DNA of 64,000 nucleotides from Paenibacillus baekrokdamisoli (GCF_003945345.1 NZ_AP019308.1:4109501-4173500), one strand, 5' to 3'. Positions 34,579 through 44,337 are shown, counted from the first letter of the stretch. The notes: generated from the letters alone by a model not told the origin. A program made the numbers and translations.

Positions 34579-35668
34579 TGCCTTTCCTCCTTATCTTGGC
34601 GATTAGCCAGAAGCAGGGCGGCATGATACCCGCAACAAACAATGATAGTGTCCATCCGAGAATATCACCAAATTTAAATACATCATTCAAATCGGCAGGA
34701 AACATTGCAACCAGATAAATAATGGGCAGAGACGCATAAACGAATGTTTGATGTTTCTTCCGGAAAATCTGACTTAGTCCGAGGGACGAAGTATATTGAT
34801 AGAGAACAAAAGCAGTGTACATCGATATCACCCAAAGGACGGTAAACAAAGATTCGAATCGTTCAAAGAATCCTCCTGGCAATTCAATGTCCTTGGCTAC
34901 TGTCATCGTTGGCCAGATCACCGTCTTCAATTCATCTACAGAGATCGTACCGAAAGAGATCACTATGACTAAACCGTACAAGAGGACAACCAGACTAATA
35001 CCTGCAATTGCAGATTTGACTGCTTTCTGAGGTTCTTTCATGAAAGCAGTTAGAACTAGCATGACTTCGAAACCACTATAAGTAAAGATCGAACTCTTTG
35101 TGCCTTTCAATACAGGCATTACTCCATCACCGAGTACCGGACGCATATTATCCAGTTCAAAACTCTGCGAACTGAATACAATAAACGCAATTAAAATAAT
35201 AATAATAATGGGGAGAAACAGTTCGACAAGACGTGCAATAGGATTTATACCTGCCACCGTGAGATAAGTTGCCACAAACAAAAAGATAATCATTATCACT
35301 TCTAGAGGGGTTTTTTCTAATAAGAACATCCGGATTACTTCACCCATAACACGCAGTAGATACCCGGCACAAAGAATGAAATAGACGCTCATTACGATTC
35401 CAAAAAACTTGCCCAACAACGGTCCAACTACGATTTGACTGTATTGGTAGAAGGTCTGGTTTGGAAACCGTTGACTTAATTTGACGATTATATATCCAGC
35501 CAGTAAGGCGATGAGCCCGCTCAAAATCACGGAGATCCATCCATCGGGAGTTCCGACTTCCTTCGCTATTGCCCGAGGCAATATGAGGATTCCGGTACCG
35601 ATCATGCTTTTCGATACCATCGCGGTAGTCTGAATCGTTGTGATTTGATCTTTAGGGTTTACAATCAT
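34565..35668 (-). CDS. gerAB: Spore germination permease, GerAB family
   Basis: A 367-residue membrane protein with about ten helices of the endospore germination permease family (an APC superfamily branch). Motifs include STMIGTGILILPRAIA-like KSMIGTGILILPRAIAKEVG near residue 19 and FSSQSFELDNMRPVLGDG near 165. It binds the germinant and partners with GerAA and GerAC. It starts 24 nt after gerAA. Confidence 0.92.
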   Translation of the reverse strand: MIVNPKDQITTIQTTAMVSKSMIGTGILILPRAIAKEVGTPDGWISVILSGLIALLAGYIIVKLSQRFPNQTFYQYSQIVVGPLLGKFFGIVMSVYFILCAGYLLRVMGEVIRMFLLEKTPLEVIMIIFLFVATYLTVAGINPIARLVELFLPIIIIILIAFIVFSSQSFELDNMRPVLGDGVMPVLKGTKSSIFTYSGFEVMLVLTAFMKEPQKAVKSAIAGISLVVLLYGLVIVISFGTISVDELKTVIWPTMTVAKDIELPGGFFERFESLFTVLWVISMYTAFVLYQYTSSLGLSQIFRKKHQTFVYASLPIIYLVAMFPADLNDVFKFGDILGWTLSLFVAGIMPPCFWLIAKIRRKGIEKS

Positions 35669-35691
35669 TATGTAAGGGCTCCTTATGCAAT

Positions 35692-37314
35692 CTACTGGCG
35701 CTTACGATCTTGCGGTTTGTTCAATTCCGGACGCCACTTCATCATTTTGAGCGGCATTCTTATAATTAGATCCTTCCAATCCCTTGGATTAATGGAGACG
35801 AATGGAGACAAATAATTGACCCCAAAACTCTTTAACCGCACAAGATGGACCATGATTAGGATAAAACACAGGATGATCCCGTAAAGACCAAATACAGCAG
35901 CTGCCATCATCATCGCAAATCGAAGCATACGGATAGCAATGCCTGCTGCGTACTGCGGAAAGGCAAAGGTAGAAATCGCGGTCAAAGCAACTACAATAAC
36001 CATGATAGGACTCACAATTGCTGCTTGCACTGCTGCTTGACCAATAACCAAGCCGCCGACTATACCAACTGCTTGCCCAATTGGCTTGGGCAAGCGAAGC
36101 CCTGCTTCCCGAAGGATTTCAAGGGTAACTTCCATGATGAGCGCTTCCACGATAGATGGGAAGGGGACCCCTTCTCTTCCTGCAGCGATGGAGATGGCTA
36201 GCTTCGTCGGAATTAATCCATGATTATAGGAGATCAATGCAATATAGACGGAAGGAAGGAATAATGCAATGAACGCCGTACCATATCGCATGATGCGGAT
36301 CAACGAAGCTGGAAGCCATCGATCGTAGTAATCCTCAGGTGAAGTCATCATCATGGAAAATGTGACAGGAACAATCAAAGCTTCCGGGGTCCCGTCAGTC
36401 AATAGCGCGATACGTCCCTCCATTAATGCACTCACCACTCGATCCGGGCGCTCTGTATTTTGCACCTGCGGAAACGGGGAGAGATCATTATCTTCAATCA
36501 GTTGTTCGATATACCCCGAATCGGGAATCTCATCAATATCGATTCGCTCTATTCTGCTCTTCACTTCATCCACCAGTTCCTGGTTGGTTAATCCTTTGAT
36601 ATAAATCAGGGAAACATTTGTTTGTGAACGGCGTCCAACCTTATAATTAATCATTGTGAAGTTAGAATCTTTGATTCTACGTCGAAGCAGTGCCGTATTA
36701 TTGCGGATGGTCTCATTAAATCCGTCCCTTGGCCCACGCACAACCGCTTCGGAGACGGGTTCTTCTATCGCTCGACTTTCCCAGCCCATCGTACCAAGGA
36801 TAAGAACAACGGCCATACCGTCGATGAATAAAGCAGCATTTCCGGACAACACTTCGAGTATACAATCACTCTGGTTGTGAACTTCTTTCACTTCCATGAT
36901 TGTTATAACAGAATCTGTAATCATATTCTTCAGCTGATCTGCTGAAATGTCGGGATTCTGCTTAAGTACGTCTTGATTCCTCATCAGTGGCTTGATTACT
37001 TGTTCGTTTAGAATAGCTTTATCAATCAAACCATCAACATAAACAACAGAGGCTTTCCATTGTGAATCACTTATTATTAATTGGCGGAAAATGACATCCG
37101 GACTATGTCCAATGGTTTCTTTCATCATCTGCAGATTAGCCTGTAAACTTTCAGTCAATTGGGAGGCTTCTTGTTGAATTGGTGTCTCTGTCGGCTTTTT
37201 TTTCTGCTTTTTCCAATGAAATAACCTAGAAATTCCAAATGGAATAGCGAACGAAATGAAAGCACCCAACCATACATTCAGATTAAGAAAAAACATGATT
37301 ATTTTGCCGCTCAC
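35692..37314 (-). CDS. gerAA: Spore germination protein, GerAA family
   Basis: A 540-residue protein. A large hydrophilic N-terminal region (to about 290) carries SPDVIFRQL and the family block GPRDGFNETIRNNTALLRRRI (about 184-204). A membrane region of about five helices follows (GTAFIALFLPSVYIALISY, REGVPFPSIVEALIMEVTLEILREAGLRLP). GTG 37314 has GGAGA 8 nt upstream. First gene of the gerAA-AB-AC receptor operon. A forespore sigma-G promoter is expected; I could not assign one confidently. Confidence 0.92.
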   Translation of the reverse strand: MSGKIIMFFLNLNVWLGAFISFAIPFGISRLFHWKKQKKKPTETPIQQEASQLTESLQANLQMMKETIGHSPDVIFRQLIISDSQWKASVVYVDGLIDKAILNEQVIKPLMRNQDVLKQNPDISADQLKNMITDSVITIMEVKEVHNQSDCILEVLSGNAALFIDGMAVVLILGTMGWESRAIEEPVSEAVVRGPRDGFNETIRNNTALLRRRIKDSNFTMINYKVGRRSQTNVSLIYIKGLTNQELVDEVKSRIERIDIDEIPDSGYIEQLIEDNDLSPFPQVQNTERPDRVVSALMEGRIALLTDGTPEALIVPVTFSMMMTSPEDYYDRWLPASLIRIMRYGTAFIALFLPSVYIALISYNHGLIPTKLAISIAAGREGVPFPSIVEALIMEVTLEILREAGLRLPKPIGQAVGIVGGLVIGQAAVQAAIVSPIMVIVVALTAISTFAFPQYAAGIAIRMLRFAMMMAAAVFGLYGIILCFILIMVHLVRLKSFGVNYLSPFVSINPRDWKDLIIRMPLKMMKWRPELNKPQDRKRQ

Positions 37315-37470
37315 TAATGATCTCCACCATCTTTTTGAATATTTTAAATGATTGAGTTATTTCTTTCCAACTTCTTATATTATAGTCTTGCCCCTTGGAT
37401 TAGGGTTTGATTCATAGGGTGTACTGGATTAGACGCCCCCCTCTTACTCGAGTGGCAGTAAGAGAAAGCC

Positions 37471-37505
37471 AAAAGGCCGCGATGAAAGATTCATCGCAGC
37501 CTTTG
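37471..37505 (-). terminator. Terminator of the diguanylate cyclase gene
   Basis: GGC.GCGATGAA pairs with TTCATCGC.GCC around a short loop; TTTTGGCTTTC follows on the minus strand. It lies about 50 nt after the GGDEF gene stop. Confidence 0.75.
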
Positions 37506-37555
37506 ACATGTCCGGGTTATGATTGTTTATTTGATGGGATTGGTTTTACGCGGTT

Positions 37556-39136
37556 CTATGCGATTATCGTTCGGTTTCTCCCCGTTTCCTTAGCCCGGTA
37601 CAAGGCCTTATCCGCCAATTGAAACAGCTCATCGGACGATTCAGCTTGAATGGGAAACTCGGCGATGCCAATGGACACTGTCAGCGGCTTGGAGGTAGGA
37701 TTATCGCTGTTTTCCATAAACATGCGAATTCTCTCAGCAGCCAAGAAAGCCTCTCTTGCCGCGGTTTCTCTAAGAAGCACAACAAACTCTTCCCCGCCGT
37801 AGCGGCAGCATACATCATCAGGTCGAACGAATAAAGCAATCGTTCTGGCAAGCTCCTTAAGCACATCGTCTCCTACTAGATGTCCATAGGTGTCGTTAAC
37901 TAATTTGAAACGGTCCACATCGATAAGGAGCATCGAGAAGGGAGTTTGATCTTCAATCCATTTGCTGCTGATCAATTCAAACATCCTGCGATTCGTTAAT
38001 CCGGTTAATGGATCGGTCATGGCCTCGCCCGTTAATTGATCCGTCTGCTTCTGAATAGCCGTCAAAGCCTCGATTATTGCTTTCGTTAACAAATCGGCCT
38101 CTCTATTCCAGTGCTGCTTGATCTCCGGAAGCTCTACCTTCTCTCTTCCAACCTTGCTTACCAAATTAGCCAAGCATACGAACGGCTTCGCCAGCCTGCG
38201 AGCAAGCCATATAACAAACAGCATCAATAGAGCCAAAGGAGCCAAGGTGAACAACAAAAGTGACTTGATATGTCGGTTCAATTGTTCATTTACGACAGTC
38301 ATGGGAGTCACGACGATGACTCCCCACCCGTTCTGCGGAACCTTCGTGTACCCCGCGAGCAATTCCTCTCCTAGCAGATTGACATGTCGTTCCTGTCCGC
38401 TCTGCCCCTCCACCAACTTGCGCACGATCGGGTTTGCGCTGATATCCTTGCCGATCCGATCTTTGTTCGGATAAAATAACAAGTGCCCATCGGAGCTTAC
38501 TAAATAGAAATAACTGCCCTTATCGTCTTTTAGATTGTTCCCGAAGATCATATTCAAAATATTGTTCTCCTGCAGGTAAATGGTTCCTCCTATATATCCC
38601 TTATATTCGCCGTCCTTGTCGAATAATGGCTCGCTCATAAATACAATGAGCCGTTTGGTATTCGTTGTTATGTAGGGTTGGGAGGTATAGGGCTTCCTCG
38701 AAGCCAATGCCTCCTTCGCCGCTTTGGTTGTAATCGACTTGCCTACTGAACCGATGGATGCGGGCGACACGTTCCGGATCTTCCCCTTCTCGTCCACTAA
38801 GGCGACAGAATTAAAGTAATTGCTGCTATTACGCATCAATTCCAGTCCGGAATACGCCTCCTCTTTGCTCATGCTTTGGAGATTTGAATAGATGCCTGCG
38901 GAATATTGAAGGCTCGCCCGCATTGATTTAAACAAGGAATCGACCGTCTGACTCATATTGCTTGCGCTTGTATAGTTCAATGCAAGCGTTGTATCGATCA
39001 ATGATTGTTTTTTGGAATGGTAGGAAGCGATCAGAAGCAGGGTCAGCGTCAGTAGAACAGATAGAGTGACCAATCCCGTCAGAAGCGTGGGCAGGCTTAC
39101 CTTGTTTTTTGCTGTAATTTTTCTCAGGAAAGGCAT
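37556..39136 (-). CDS. Membrane diguanylate cyclase with Cache sensor (GGDEF)
   Basis: A 526-residue protein. Membrane helix at about 17-40, double-Cache extracellular sensor (45-285, with ASIGSVGKSI and YFYLVSSDGHLLFYP), a second helix (295-315), a HAMP-like linker and a GGDEF domain (about 365-525). The active-site loop is YGGEEFVVLL, an allowed variant of GGDEF, and an RPDD inhibitory site (RxxD) precedes it, so c-di-GMP feedback is expected. No EAL domain is present. The product is cyclic di-GMP. Monocistronic. Confidence 0.93.
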   Translation of the reverse strand: MPFLRKITAKNKVSLPTLLTGLVTLSVLLTLTLLLIASYHSKKQSLIDTTLALNYTSASNMSQTVDSLFKSMRASLQYSAGIYSNLQSMSKEEAYSGLELMRNSSNYFNSVALVDEKGKIRNVSPASIGSVGKSITTKAAKEALASRKPYTSQPYITTNTKRLIVFMSEPLFDKDGEYKGYIGGTIYLQENNILNMIFGNNLKDDKGSYFYLVSSDGHLLFYPNKDRIGKDISANPIVRKLVEGQSGQERHVNLLGEELLAGYTKVPQNGWGVIVVTPMTVVNEQLNRHIKSLLLFTLAPLALLMLFVIWLARRLAKPFVCLANLVSKVGREKVELPEIKQHWNREADLLTKAIIEALTAIQKQTDQLTGEAMTDPLTGLTNRRMFELISSKWIEDQTPFSMLLIDVDRFKLVNDTYGHLVGDDVLKELARTIALFVRPDDVCCRYGGEEFVVLLRETAAREAFLAAERIRMFMENSDNPTSKPLTVSIGIAEFPIQAESSDELFQLADKALYRAKETGRNRTIIA

Positions 39137-39380
39137 CTGCCAAAACCCCCGGATGTCATAAAATCAATTTTCCAATCCGCCAATAGGAATGCTTTCCTCA
39201 CCATGCAGACTTCAATAATCGACTATTCGACGTTTTTTACCAAATCCCTTTTTATTCTCACTGCGCAATGACAATCGTTTGCCATACTCCACCTTCACGC
39301 CGATGGATCGCTAAGCTATACAAGAGTCTCATTGGAGCGAACTTCGGCTTACAGAGATAGCGCCCATGCTAGGCGCACAC
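39137..39380. other. Intergenic region without a recognisable gene
   Basis: This stretch between the diguanylate cyclase start and the SDR terminator carries presumably the cyclase promoter, but no good -35/-10 pair was found and no small ORF with a ribosome site was seen. Confidence 0.4.
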
Positions 39381-39407
39381 TAAAAAAAGCAGCCAAATCG
39401 GCTGCTT
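39381..39407 (-). terminator. Terminator of the SDR/SMP-30/MDR operon
   Basis: AAGCAGCC and GGCTGCTT (8-bp stem, 5-nt loop) followed on the minus strand by TTTTTTA, 93 nt after the SDR stop. Confidence 0.88.
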
Positions 39408-39499
39408 AGGTTTAATAAGTTTGGTAGAGTCTAGTGTTGGAGCGCTGGCTTGTACCTGAACACGGTACATGGCACATGGCACGCTCATAGGACGTCGCT

Positions 39500-40288
39500 T
39501 TATTTGAACCGCTGGGCTTGCCTTGAAGGCATAATGGTCAGTTCCGGAATGCTGACATGCTCAGGCTGCTCCAGTGCATAGAGTGCCGCCTCTGCAACAT
39601 CATCGGGATGTAACGGCAGGACTTTCGAGGCAAACGCGCGAATTTCATCCTCGGAATACCCGGCCACCTGAGAAAATTCCGTTGCCACCGCCCCGGGCTG
39701 AATCGTCGTAACTCGAATCCCCTGATCGATTGTCTCCAACCGTAATGCAGACGCTATGGCGTTAACGCCATATTTGGTAGCGCTGTATGGACCTCCTCCG
39801 GCAATCACTTCCTTGCCGGCAATGGAGGAGATGATGATGACATCTCCCTTGCCCTGACCTAGCATCGGCGGAAGCCCGTAGTGCAGCGTCAACATTAGAC
39901 CGTGTACATTCGTCCTATACATCTCCTCCCATCTTTCCAGATCCACTTCTACCAAAGGACTTCGATACCCGAATCCGGCATTGGCGACTACTATATCAAG
40001 ACGTCCCCAGCGCTTAATCGTTTCATTGATCACATGCTGTACTTCTTCAGCCTTTTGAATATCAGCAGGTACTGCCATAACCTCGTACAATCCCTCTTTA
40101 TGCAATTCCTGAACCAGCTCATCCAATCGATCCTGTCGACGTGCCACTACAGTCACATAGGCGCCGCGCTTTGCCAGTTTCCTGGCGATCGATGCCCCGA
40201 TGCCGCTGCTAGCGCCTGTCACCAAGGCCACTTTGCCGATCAGACTCTCCTTGTCATTCCAAGATAGCCCCAAATCATCCAGATTCAT
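39500..40288 (-). CDS. SDR-family oxidoreductase (last gene of TetR-controlled operon)
   Basis: A 262-residue classical SDR. Cofactor loop TGASSGIG (about 24-31), RRQDR near 50 indicating NADP preference, NAG in VVANAGFG, catalytic SSIAGKEVIAGGGPYSATKYG. It ends in an extension PSRQAQRFK. Co-directional with three further genes and 24 nt after the SMP-30-like gene. Substrate unknown; a ketone or aldehyde produced by its neighbours is a fair guess. Confidence 0.87.
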   Translation of the reverse strand: MNLDDLGLSWNDKESLIGKVALVTGASSGIGASIARKLAKRGAYVTVVARRQDRLDELVQELHKEGLYEVMAVPADIQKAEEVQHVINETIKRWGRLDIVVANAGFGYRSPLVEVDLERWEEMYRTNVHGLMLTLHYGLPPMLGQGKGDVIIISSIAGKEVIAGGGPYSATKYGVNAIASALRLETIDQGIRVTTIQPGAVATEFSQVAGYSEDEIRAFASKVLPLHPDDVAEAALYALEQPEHVSIPELTIMPSRQAQRFK

Positions 40289-40312
40289 TTCGCACCCTCC
40301 CGGATTCCAACC

Positions 40313-41476
40313 TTATTTTGTTAAAAGCACGCGATGAACGCCCTTGCTGCCTCCAGGTGCCGTTCCTATATATAAATATCCGTTATGGCTTGCAGCCGTA
40401 GTTACGCCATACAATTTACCTTCCGGATCATGCCAGCTTCCGATAAGCTCTCCCTGCGGACTGAACTCCGCAGCAAGCCCATGCTTCACTGGTGCGCTTG
40501 CGCCGTTAAGCAGCGACTGCGGCACTTTGGCCATGGTACTGGCCAACCAAGGGTTGCTATGCATCTGATCTACAAAAGAAAGGCGAGTCGTGAAGATACC
40601 GACCCAGAAATGACCTTGCTCATCACGCGTAATGTTGTCTGGGAAGCCTGCGAGATTGTCTGCGAAAATATCAGATGTCCCCTTCTTCGGTCCTTTGAGC
40701 CAGTATCTGGTTATCTGATAATGATACGATTCCGCCACAAGTACAAAATCTTCATCCGCGGACAAGGCAACCCCGTTTGCAAAATAGAGGCCTTCTAATA
40801 GGACGGTCGTCTTCTTGGTCATTGGATCGTACTTCAGCAAACGTCCATGCGGCTTGTTCTCGGCAATTTCTTTGAAGGTCACTTTGCCATAATCCGAAGT
40901 ATCGGAGAAATAAATGGAACCATCCTTGGCAATATCAAGCTCGTTAGCCAGATAGATCGGCTTGCCGTCCACATGATCGGCCAATACCTCTATGTTCCCG
41001 GATGGGCTTATAGACAGCAGTCCCTTCTTGACATCAGTAACGATCAAATTGCCATTGGCATCGAATATAAGCCCATTAGGCGTTCCTTTGGTGTCTGCAA
41101 ACAGTTGGGCTTTTTGCGGATTGCCCTCTGCATCGAAAGGAACCTTATAAATCTTCCCGTCTGAATCTCCAGTATATAGCCGGCCTTCTTTATCGAATGT
41201 AATGAATTCCGGGAATTGAGGGGCATCCGTAACAAGCTGAGCCGAGCTGAGTTTGTTGTTCTGTTTCCACGGACCCGCTTCCTCAAAAGACGGAGCCGTC
41301 GGTGCGGACCATTTTGCCGGCTTAATTGGTGAAGGCATAAGCAAGAAAATGAGTAAGCCTAGAACGAGCACCGCGAGCAGCGATAGCCCCCATCTGCATA
41401 TCCTAGCACGCAGTGAGCGTTTAGGACGATTCACGCCTTCAGTAGATTTAACGGAGCGATCTTGTGTATTAGGCAT
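40313..41476 (-). CDS. SMP-30/gluconolactonase/strictosidine-synthase-like membrane-anchored protein
   Basis: A 387-residue protein with an N-terminal membrane anchor (residues 25-48) and a six-bladed propeller. Typical blocks are TPNGLIFDANGNLIVTDVKKGLLSI, IYLANELDIAKDGSIYFSDTSDYG (about 170-195), RLLKYDP, GLYFANGVALSADEDFVLVAES and FPDNITRDEQGHFWVGI. The propeller families are Ca-dependent lactonases or esterases. The domain would lie outside the membrane. It lies in the operon with two SDRs and an MDR enzyme. Confidence 0.85.
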   Translation of the reverse strand: MPNTQDRSVKSTEGVNRPKRSLRARICRWGLSLLAVLVLGLLIFLLMPSPIKPAKWSAPTAPSFEEAGPWKQNNKLSSAQLVTDAPQFPEFITFDKEGRLYTGDSDGKIYKVPFDAEGNPQKAQLFADTKGTPNGLIFDANGNLIVTDVKKGLLSISPSGNIEVLADHVDGKPIYLANELDIAKDGSIYFSDTSDYGKVTFKEIAENKPHGRLLKYDPMTKKTTVLLEGLYFANGVALSADEDFVLVAESYHYQITRYWLKGPKKGTSDIFADNLAGFPDNITRDEQGHFWVGIFTTRLSFVDQMHSNPWLASTMAKVPQSLLNGASAPVKHGLAAEFSPQGELIGSWHDPEGKLYGVTTAASHNGYLYIGTAPGGSKGVHRVLLTK

Positions 41477-41507
41477 TAGTGTGTCTCCTTTGTCATTTTA
41501 GCGAGAT

Positions 41508-42518
41508 TTAGATTTGGACTACAATTTTACCGAAATATTGCTTTCCTTCAGCCAAGAGCGCGAATGCTTCTCCAATGCGATCCAGAGGGAATACACGGTC
41601 GATGACGGGATGTAAACCATGATGGGCAATCGCTCGATTCATCTTTTCAAAGTGATCCCGGTTGCCGACTTGACTGCCGCGAACAGTTGCGGCTTTCTGC
41701 AGGATGCTGGAGACATCGTATTCCGGAATGGTTAAGCCCGATAAGAACCCGACCATACTCACGGTCCCTCCAGTGCGAAGCGCATTTATGGATTTCCCCA
41801 TCGTTGCCGCTCCTCCGACATCCAGAACATGATCAACTCCGCCAGTCAACTCTAACGCTGCCTTATCCCAATCGGGAACTTCCGAATAGTTTATCGTTTG
41901 CCATGCGCCAAGAGCTTTTGCTCGTTCCAGCTTGTCGTTGCTGCTCGACGTGATGATGACTCGGGCTCCAGCCATAAGCGAGAATTGAAGACCGAAGATG
42001 GAGACACCGCCTGTTCCTTGCAGCAGCACGGTATCGCCCGCTTGCAAACCACCGTATTCGATTAGCATGCTCCATGCGGTTAATGCCGCGATCGGCAAGG
42101 TGGAAGCCTCCTCATAAGTGAGGTGATCGGGAATAGGGACGACTCCGTCTTCATGCAGAACGACATACTCGGCTGCAACTCCGTTCAACGGACCTCCCAG
42201 ACTTTCTTCTAACACCCCTGGTCTTGGGTTGCCGCCAATGAAGCGCTGTTGAAAATTACCCGCTACTCGGTGTCCGACCTGAAACCTTGTTACTCCTTGG
42301 CCAACAGCTACAATTTCTCCCGCTCCGTCTGATAATGGAATGAAGGGGAATTTGACTTCGATCGGCATTAATCCGCTGATGACCACTAGATCCCGGTAAT
42401 TGAGAGAAGCTGCCCTCATGCGGATCAGCACCTCTTTAGGTCCTGGTGTTGGTATATCGAGTTCCGTCATGGTTAATTCCTCAAAGCCGAAGCCGTTTTT
42501 CAGTTGTATAGTTTTCAT
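41508..42518 (-). CDS. Zinc-type MDR alcohol dehydrogenase/quinone-reductase-like
   Basis: A 336-residue medium-chain dehydrogenase. N-terminal GroES-like domain with SLNYRDLVV and PLSDGAGEIVAVGQGV (about 62-77); Rossmann fold with LLQGTGGVSIFGLQFS (about 162-177) and the linker AALTAWSML. The zinc-binding cysteines of true alcohol dehydrogenases are not apparent, so a quinone-reductase-like role is likely. The gene overlaps the preceding SDR gene by 4 nt (ATGA). Confidence 0.88.
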   Translation of the reverse strand: MKTIQLKNGFGFEELTMTELDIPTPGPKEVLIRMRAASLNYRDLVVISGLMPIEVKFPFIPLSDGAGEIVAVGQGVTRFQVGHRVAGNFQQRFIGGNPRPGVLEESLGGPLNGVAAEYVVLHEDGVVPIPDHLTYEEASTLPIAALTAWSMLIEYGGLQAGDTVLLQGTGGVSIFGLQFSLMAGARVIITSSSNDKLERAKALGAWQTINYSEVPDWDKAALELTGGVDHVLDVGGAATMGKSINALRTGGTVSMVGFLSGLTIPEYDVSSILQKAATVRGSQVGNRDHFEKMNRAIAHHGLHPVIDRVFPLDRIGEAFALLAEGKQYFGKIVVQI

Positions 42519-43360
42519 TTAATTGTCCTCCCTGCGAGATCAGATTGATTACCTGGATTTTTATTATTGCTGTTGTATCCTTCACGCGGACGAAGCATGC
42601 TTCCAACAAGCCGAAGACCTTGCTTTCGTGTAATGAAACGCGATAACTGCGCCCCTAGATAATTCTGCACACCCGGAACGACATACACTTTCCCTTCCTT
42701 CAGCGCGCGAAGTGCAACCTCTACGACTCTCTCTGGCGTGTCTTTCTTTCCGACGGAGGCTTCTTCCGCTCCTACGACATTAAAGAAACTGGTGTCCGTC
42801 GAACCGGGACAAAGTGCAAAGAATTTGATGCCGCGGTTGCGGTTTTCAAACCATAACGCTTGAGTAAACGACAGGACGAAAGCTTTCGTTGCCCCATATA
42901 CGGCCATATAGGGAAGTGGTTGAAATCCGGCGGTTGAAGCAACATTGATAACTGCACCTGAGCTTCTGCGCAACATGTCCGGCAAGAACAAGTGGGTCAT
43001 ATCTACAACAGCGGCGACATTGAGCATAACCTCTTCATGTTGCCGCTCACCTGACACTTCTTCAAACAAACCATGTGTAGCAAAGCCTGCATTGTTGATC
43101 AGCATTTCAATATCCACTTTCAAAAGTCGACATTTCTGATATAACTCGCTGGGAGCGCCCTCTTTCGAAAGATCCATAGAGATAACCTCAGCTTTGATGC
43201 CATGCATCTTTCTGAGTTCTGATGCCAGACTCTCAAGCTTGCTCTCCGATCGGGCGACGAGTACCAAATGGCTGCCTTGTTTGGCTAGTTGTCGCGCGAA
43301 TTGCTCTCCAATACCGGAAGAAGCTCCCGTGACGAGCGCCCATTTCCCTTGCATTGTCAT
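42515..43360 (-). CDS. SDR-family oxidoreductase (first gene of operon)
   Basis: A 281-residue SDR of the type often called DltE/oxidoreductase. Cofactor TGASSGIG (about 13-20), ARSESKLESLA for NADP, NNAGFATHG, catalytic ASTAGFQPLPYMAVYGATKAF. The C-terminal tail is basic and asparagine-rich (YNSNNKNPGNQSD). Start ATG 43360, or 43354, lies after AAGGAGAG. First gene behind the operator-covered promoter. Confidence 0.88.
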   Translation of the reverse strand: MTMQGKWALVTGASSGIGEQFARQLAKQGSHLVLVARSESKLESLASELRKMHGIKAEVISMDLSKEGAPSELYQKCRLLKVDIEMLINNAGFATHGLFEEVSGERQHEEVMLNVAAVVDMTHLFLPDMLRRSSGAVINVASTAGFQPLPYMAVYGATKAFVLSFTQALWFENRNRGIKFFALCPGSTDTSFFNVVGAEEASVGKKDTPERVVEVALRALKEGKVYVVPGVQNYLGAQLSRFITRKQGLRLVGSMLRPREGYNSNNKNPGNQSDLAGRTIK

Positions 43361-43391
43361 AACACTACTCTCCTTTTAGATACTGTGTTAT

Positions 43392-43421
43392 ACTATAGAA
43401 ACACCGTTACCAAATGACCAA
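43392..43421 (-). promoter_or_regulatory. Promoter of the SDR/MDR/SMP-30/SDR operon
   Basis: TTGGTC (43421-43416), 18-nt spacer, TATAGT (43397-43392). The spacer holds one copy of the TetR operator (43398-43410). Confidence 0.65.
43398..43410. promoter_or_regulatory. Likely TetR operator, copy 1
   Basis: On the minus strand GTAACGGTGTTTC, matching copy 2 at 11 of 13 positions. Together with flanks (TTGGTAACxGTGTT) the two sites form an inverted pair 60 nt apart. It lies between the -35 and -10 of the minus operon, which would block RNA polymerase. Confidence 0.6.
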
Positions 43422-43473
43422 AAATAAAACCTGCATTCCTAACTCCTAAGAAAGTTAAGCGTCATCGCAGTTG

Positions 43474-43486
43474 GTAACAGTGTTAC
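43474..43486. promoter_or_regulatory. Likely TetR operator, copy 2
   Basis: GTAACAGTGTTAC is a 6-bp perfect inverted repeat around one central base. Second site in the divergent intergenic region. Confidence 0.6.
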
Positions 43487-43553
43487 TCTCGGGATTCATT
43501 GTAACCCCGCAATTTTAGAATGTCAATATTATTTTTGAACACCCAACGTCTCT

Positions 43554-43582
43554 TTGACAACTGCCTAACATCTGTATAAAAT
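43554..43582 (+). promoter_or_regulatory. Promoter of the TetR gene at 43646
   Basis: TTGACA (43554-43559), 17-nt spacer, TAAAAT (43577-43582). Confidence 0.7.
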
Positions 43583-43645
43583 TCCTGATAAGAGAGCAAG
43601 AAACTTTGTTTCCTGACGAAAATATGATAACCGAAGGTGATGATT

Positions 43646-44305
43646 ATGAGCGATCAAGATATCTCCTCCAATGCGAACACACGAAAGTTGAAAACTTACC
43701 AAGAAGCTCGCTTGCAAAATACTGAAAATCTCCGCAAGCTCGTTGTTGATGCTGCGGCAACGCTCTTACAAGAAGAGGGCCCGGAAGCCGTTACGGTGCG
43801 TAAAGTAGCGCAGAAAATGGATTGCTCGACAAAAATCATTTATAACTTGTTTGTTAATAAAGAGGGCTTGGCTCAGCAGTTGTATCTGGATGGTTGTAAG
43901 CTTCTCGCTAATGAATTCGAGGGGACGCCGCAAGCTGCTGATCCGGCACAGCAAATGCTGAATTTCGGAGAAACCTTTTGGCAATTCGGGCAGCGTTACT
44001 CCAGCTATTATAAGCTGATGTTCGGAGGAGCCTTCGCAGATTTCAAACCGGACGAGGAAAGCATGCATGGCACCGCAACAGCCATGCGTCAATTATTGAC
44101 CGTGATTGGCAATGCGAAAGAGCAAGGACTGATTCCCGACCCGTATGACACGGAATCCGTTATACGTATATTCTGGGCCTCCCTCCACGGCGTTATTCAT
44201 CTTTATATGGGTGGACATTTGGGAGATGTACAATCGGCCCATGCGGTATACAGGCAAACGTTGTCTTTGATTGTCAGCTCGTTGTTACCAGATCGCAGCA
44301 CCTAA
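43646..44305 (+). CDS. TetR/AcrR-family regulator
   Basis: A 219-residue regulator. DNA-binding domain with EAVTVRKVAQKMDCSTKIIYNLFVNKEGL (about 47-75); a C-terminal WHG-type ligand domain (FWQFGQRYSSYYKLMF, IRIFWASLHGVIHLY). ATG 43646 has GAAGGTG 6 nt upstream; the frame opens at 43637 with GTG. Divergent from the dehydrogenase operon, so it most likely represses it through the sites at 43398 and 43474. Confidence 0.88.
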   Translation: MSDQDISSNANTRKLKTYQEARLQNTENLRKLVVDAAATLLQEEGPEAVTVRKVAQKMDCSTKIIYNLFVNKEGLAQQLYLDGCKLLANEFEGTPQAADPAQQMLNFGETFWQFGQRYSSYYKLMFGGAFADFKPDEESMHGTATAMRQLLTVIGNAKEQGLIPDPYDTESVIRIFWASLHGVIHLYMGGHLGDVQSAHAVYRQTLSLIVSSLLPDRST

Positions 44306-44337
44306 AGGGGATCACAATCCACCCCGGGCGCATTAAA

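Noticed and set aside
37320..37440. Sigma-G promoter for the gerA operon
   Set aside because: A TGAATC and a TATAAT-like box exist but spacing does not fit sigma-G or sigma-A, so no call was made.
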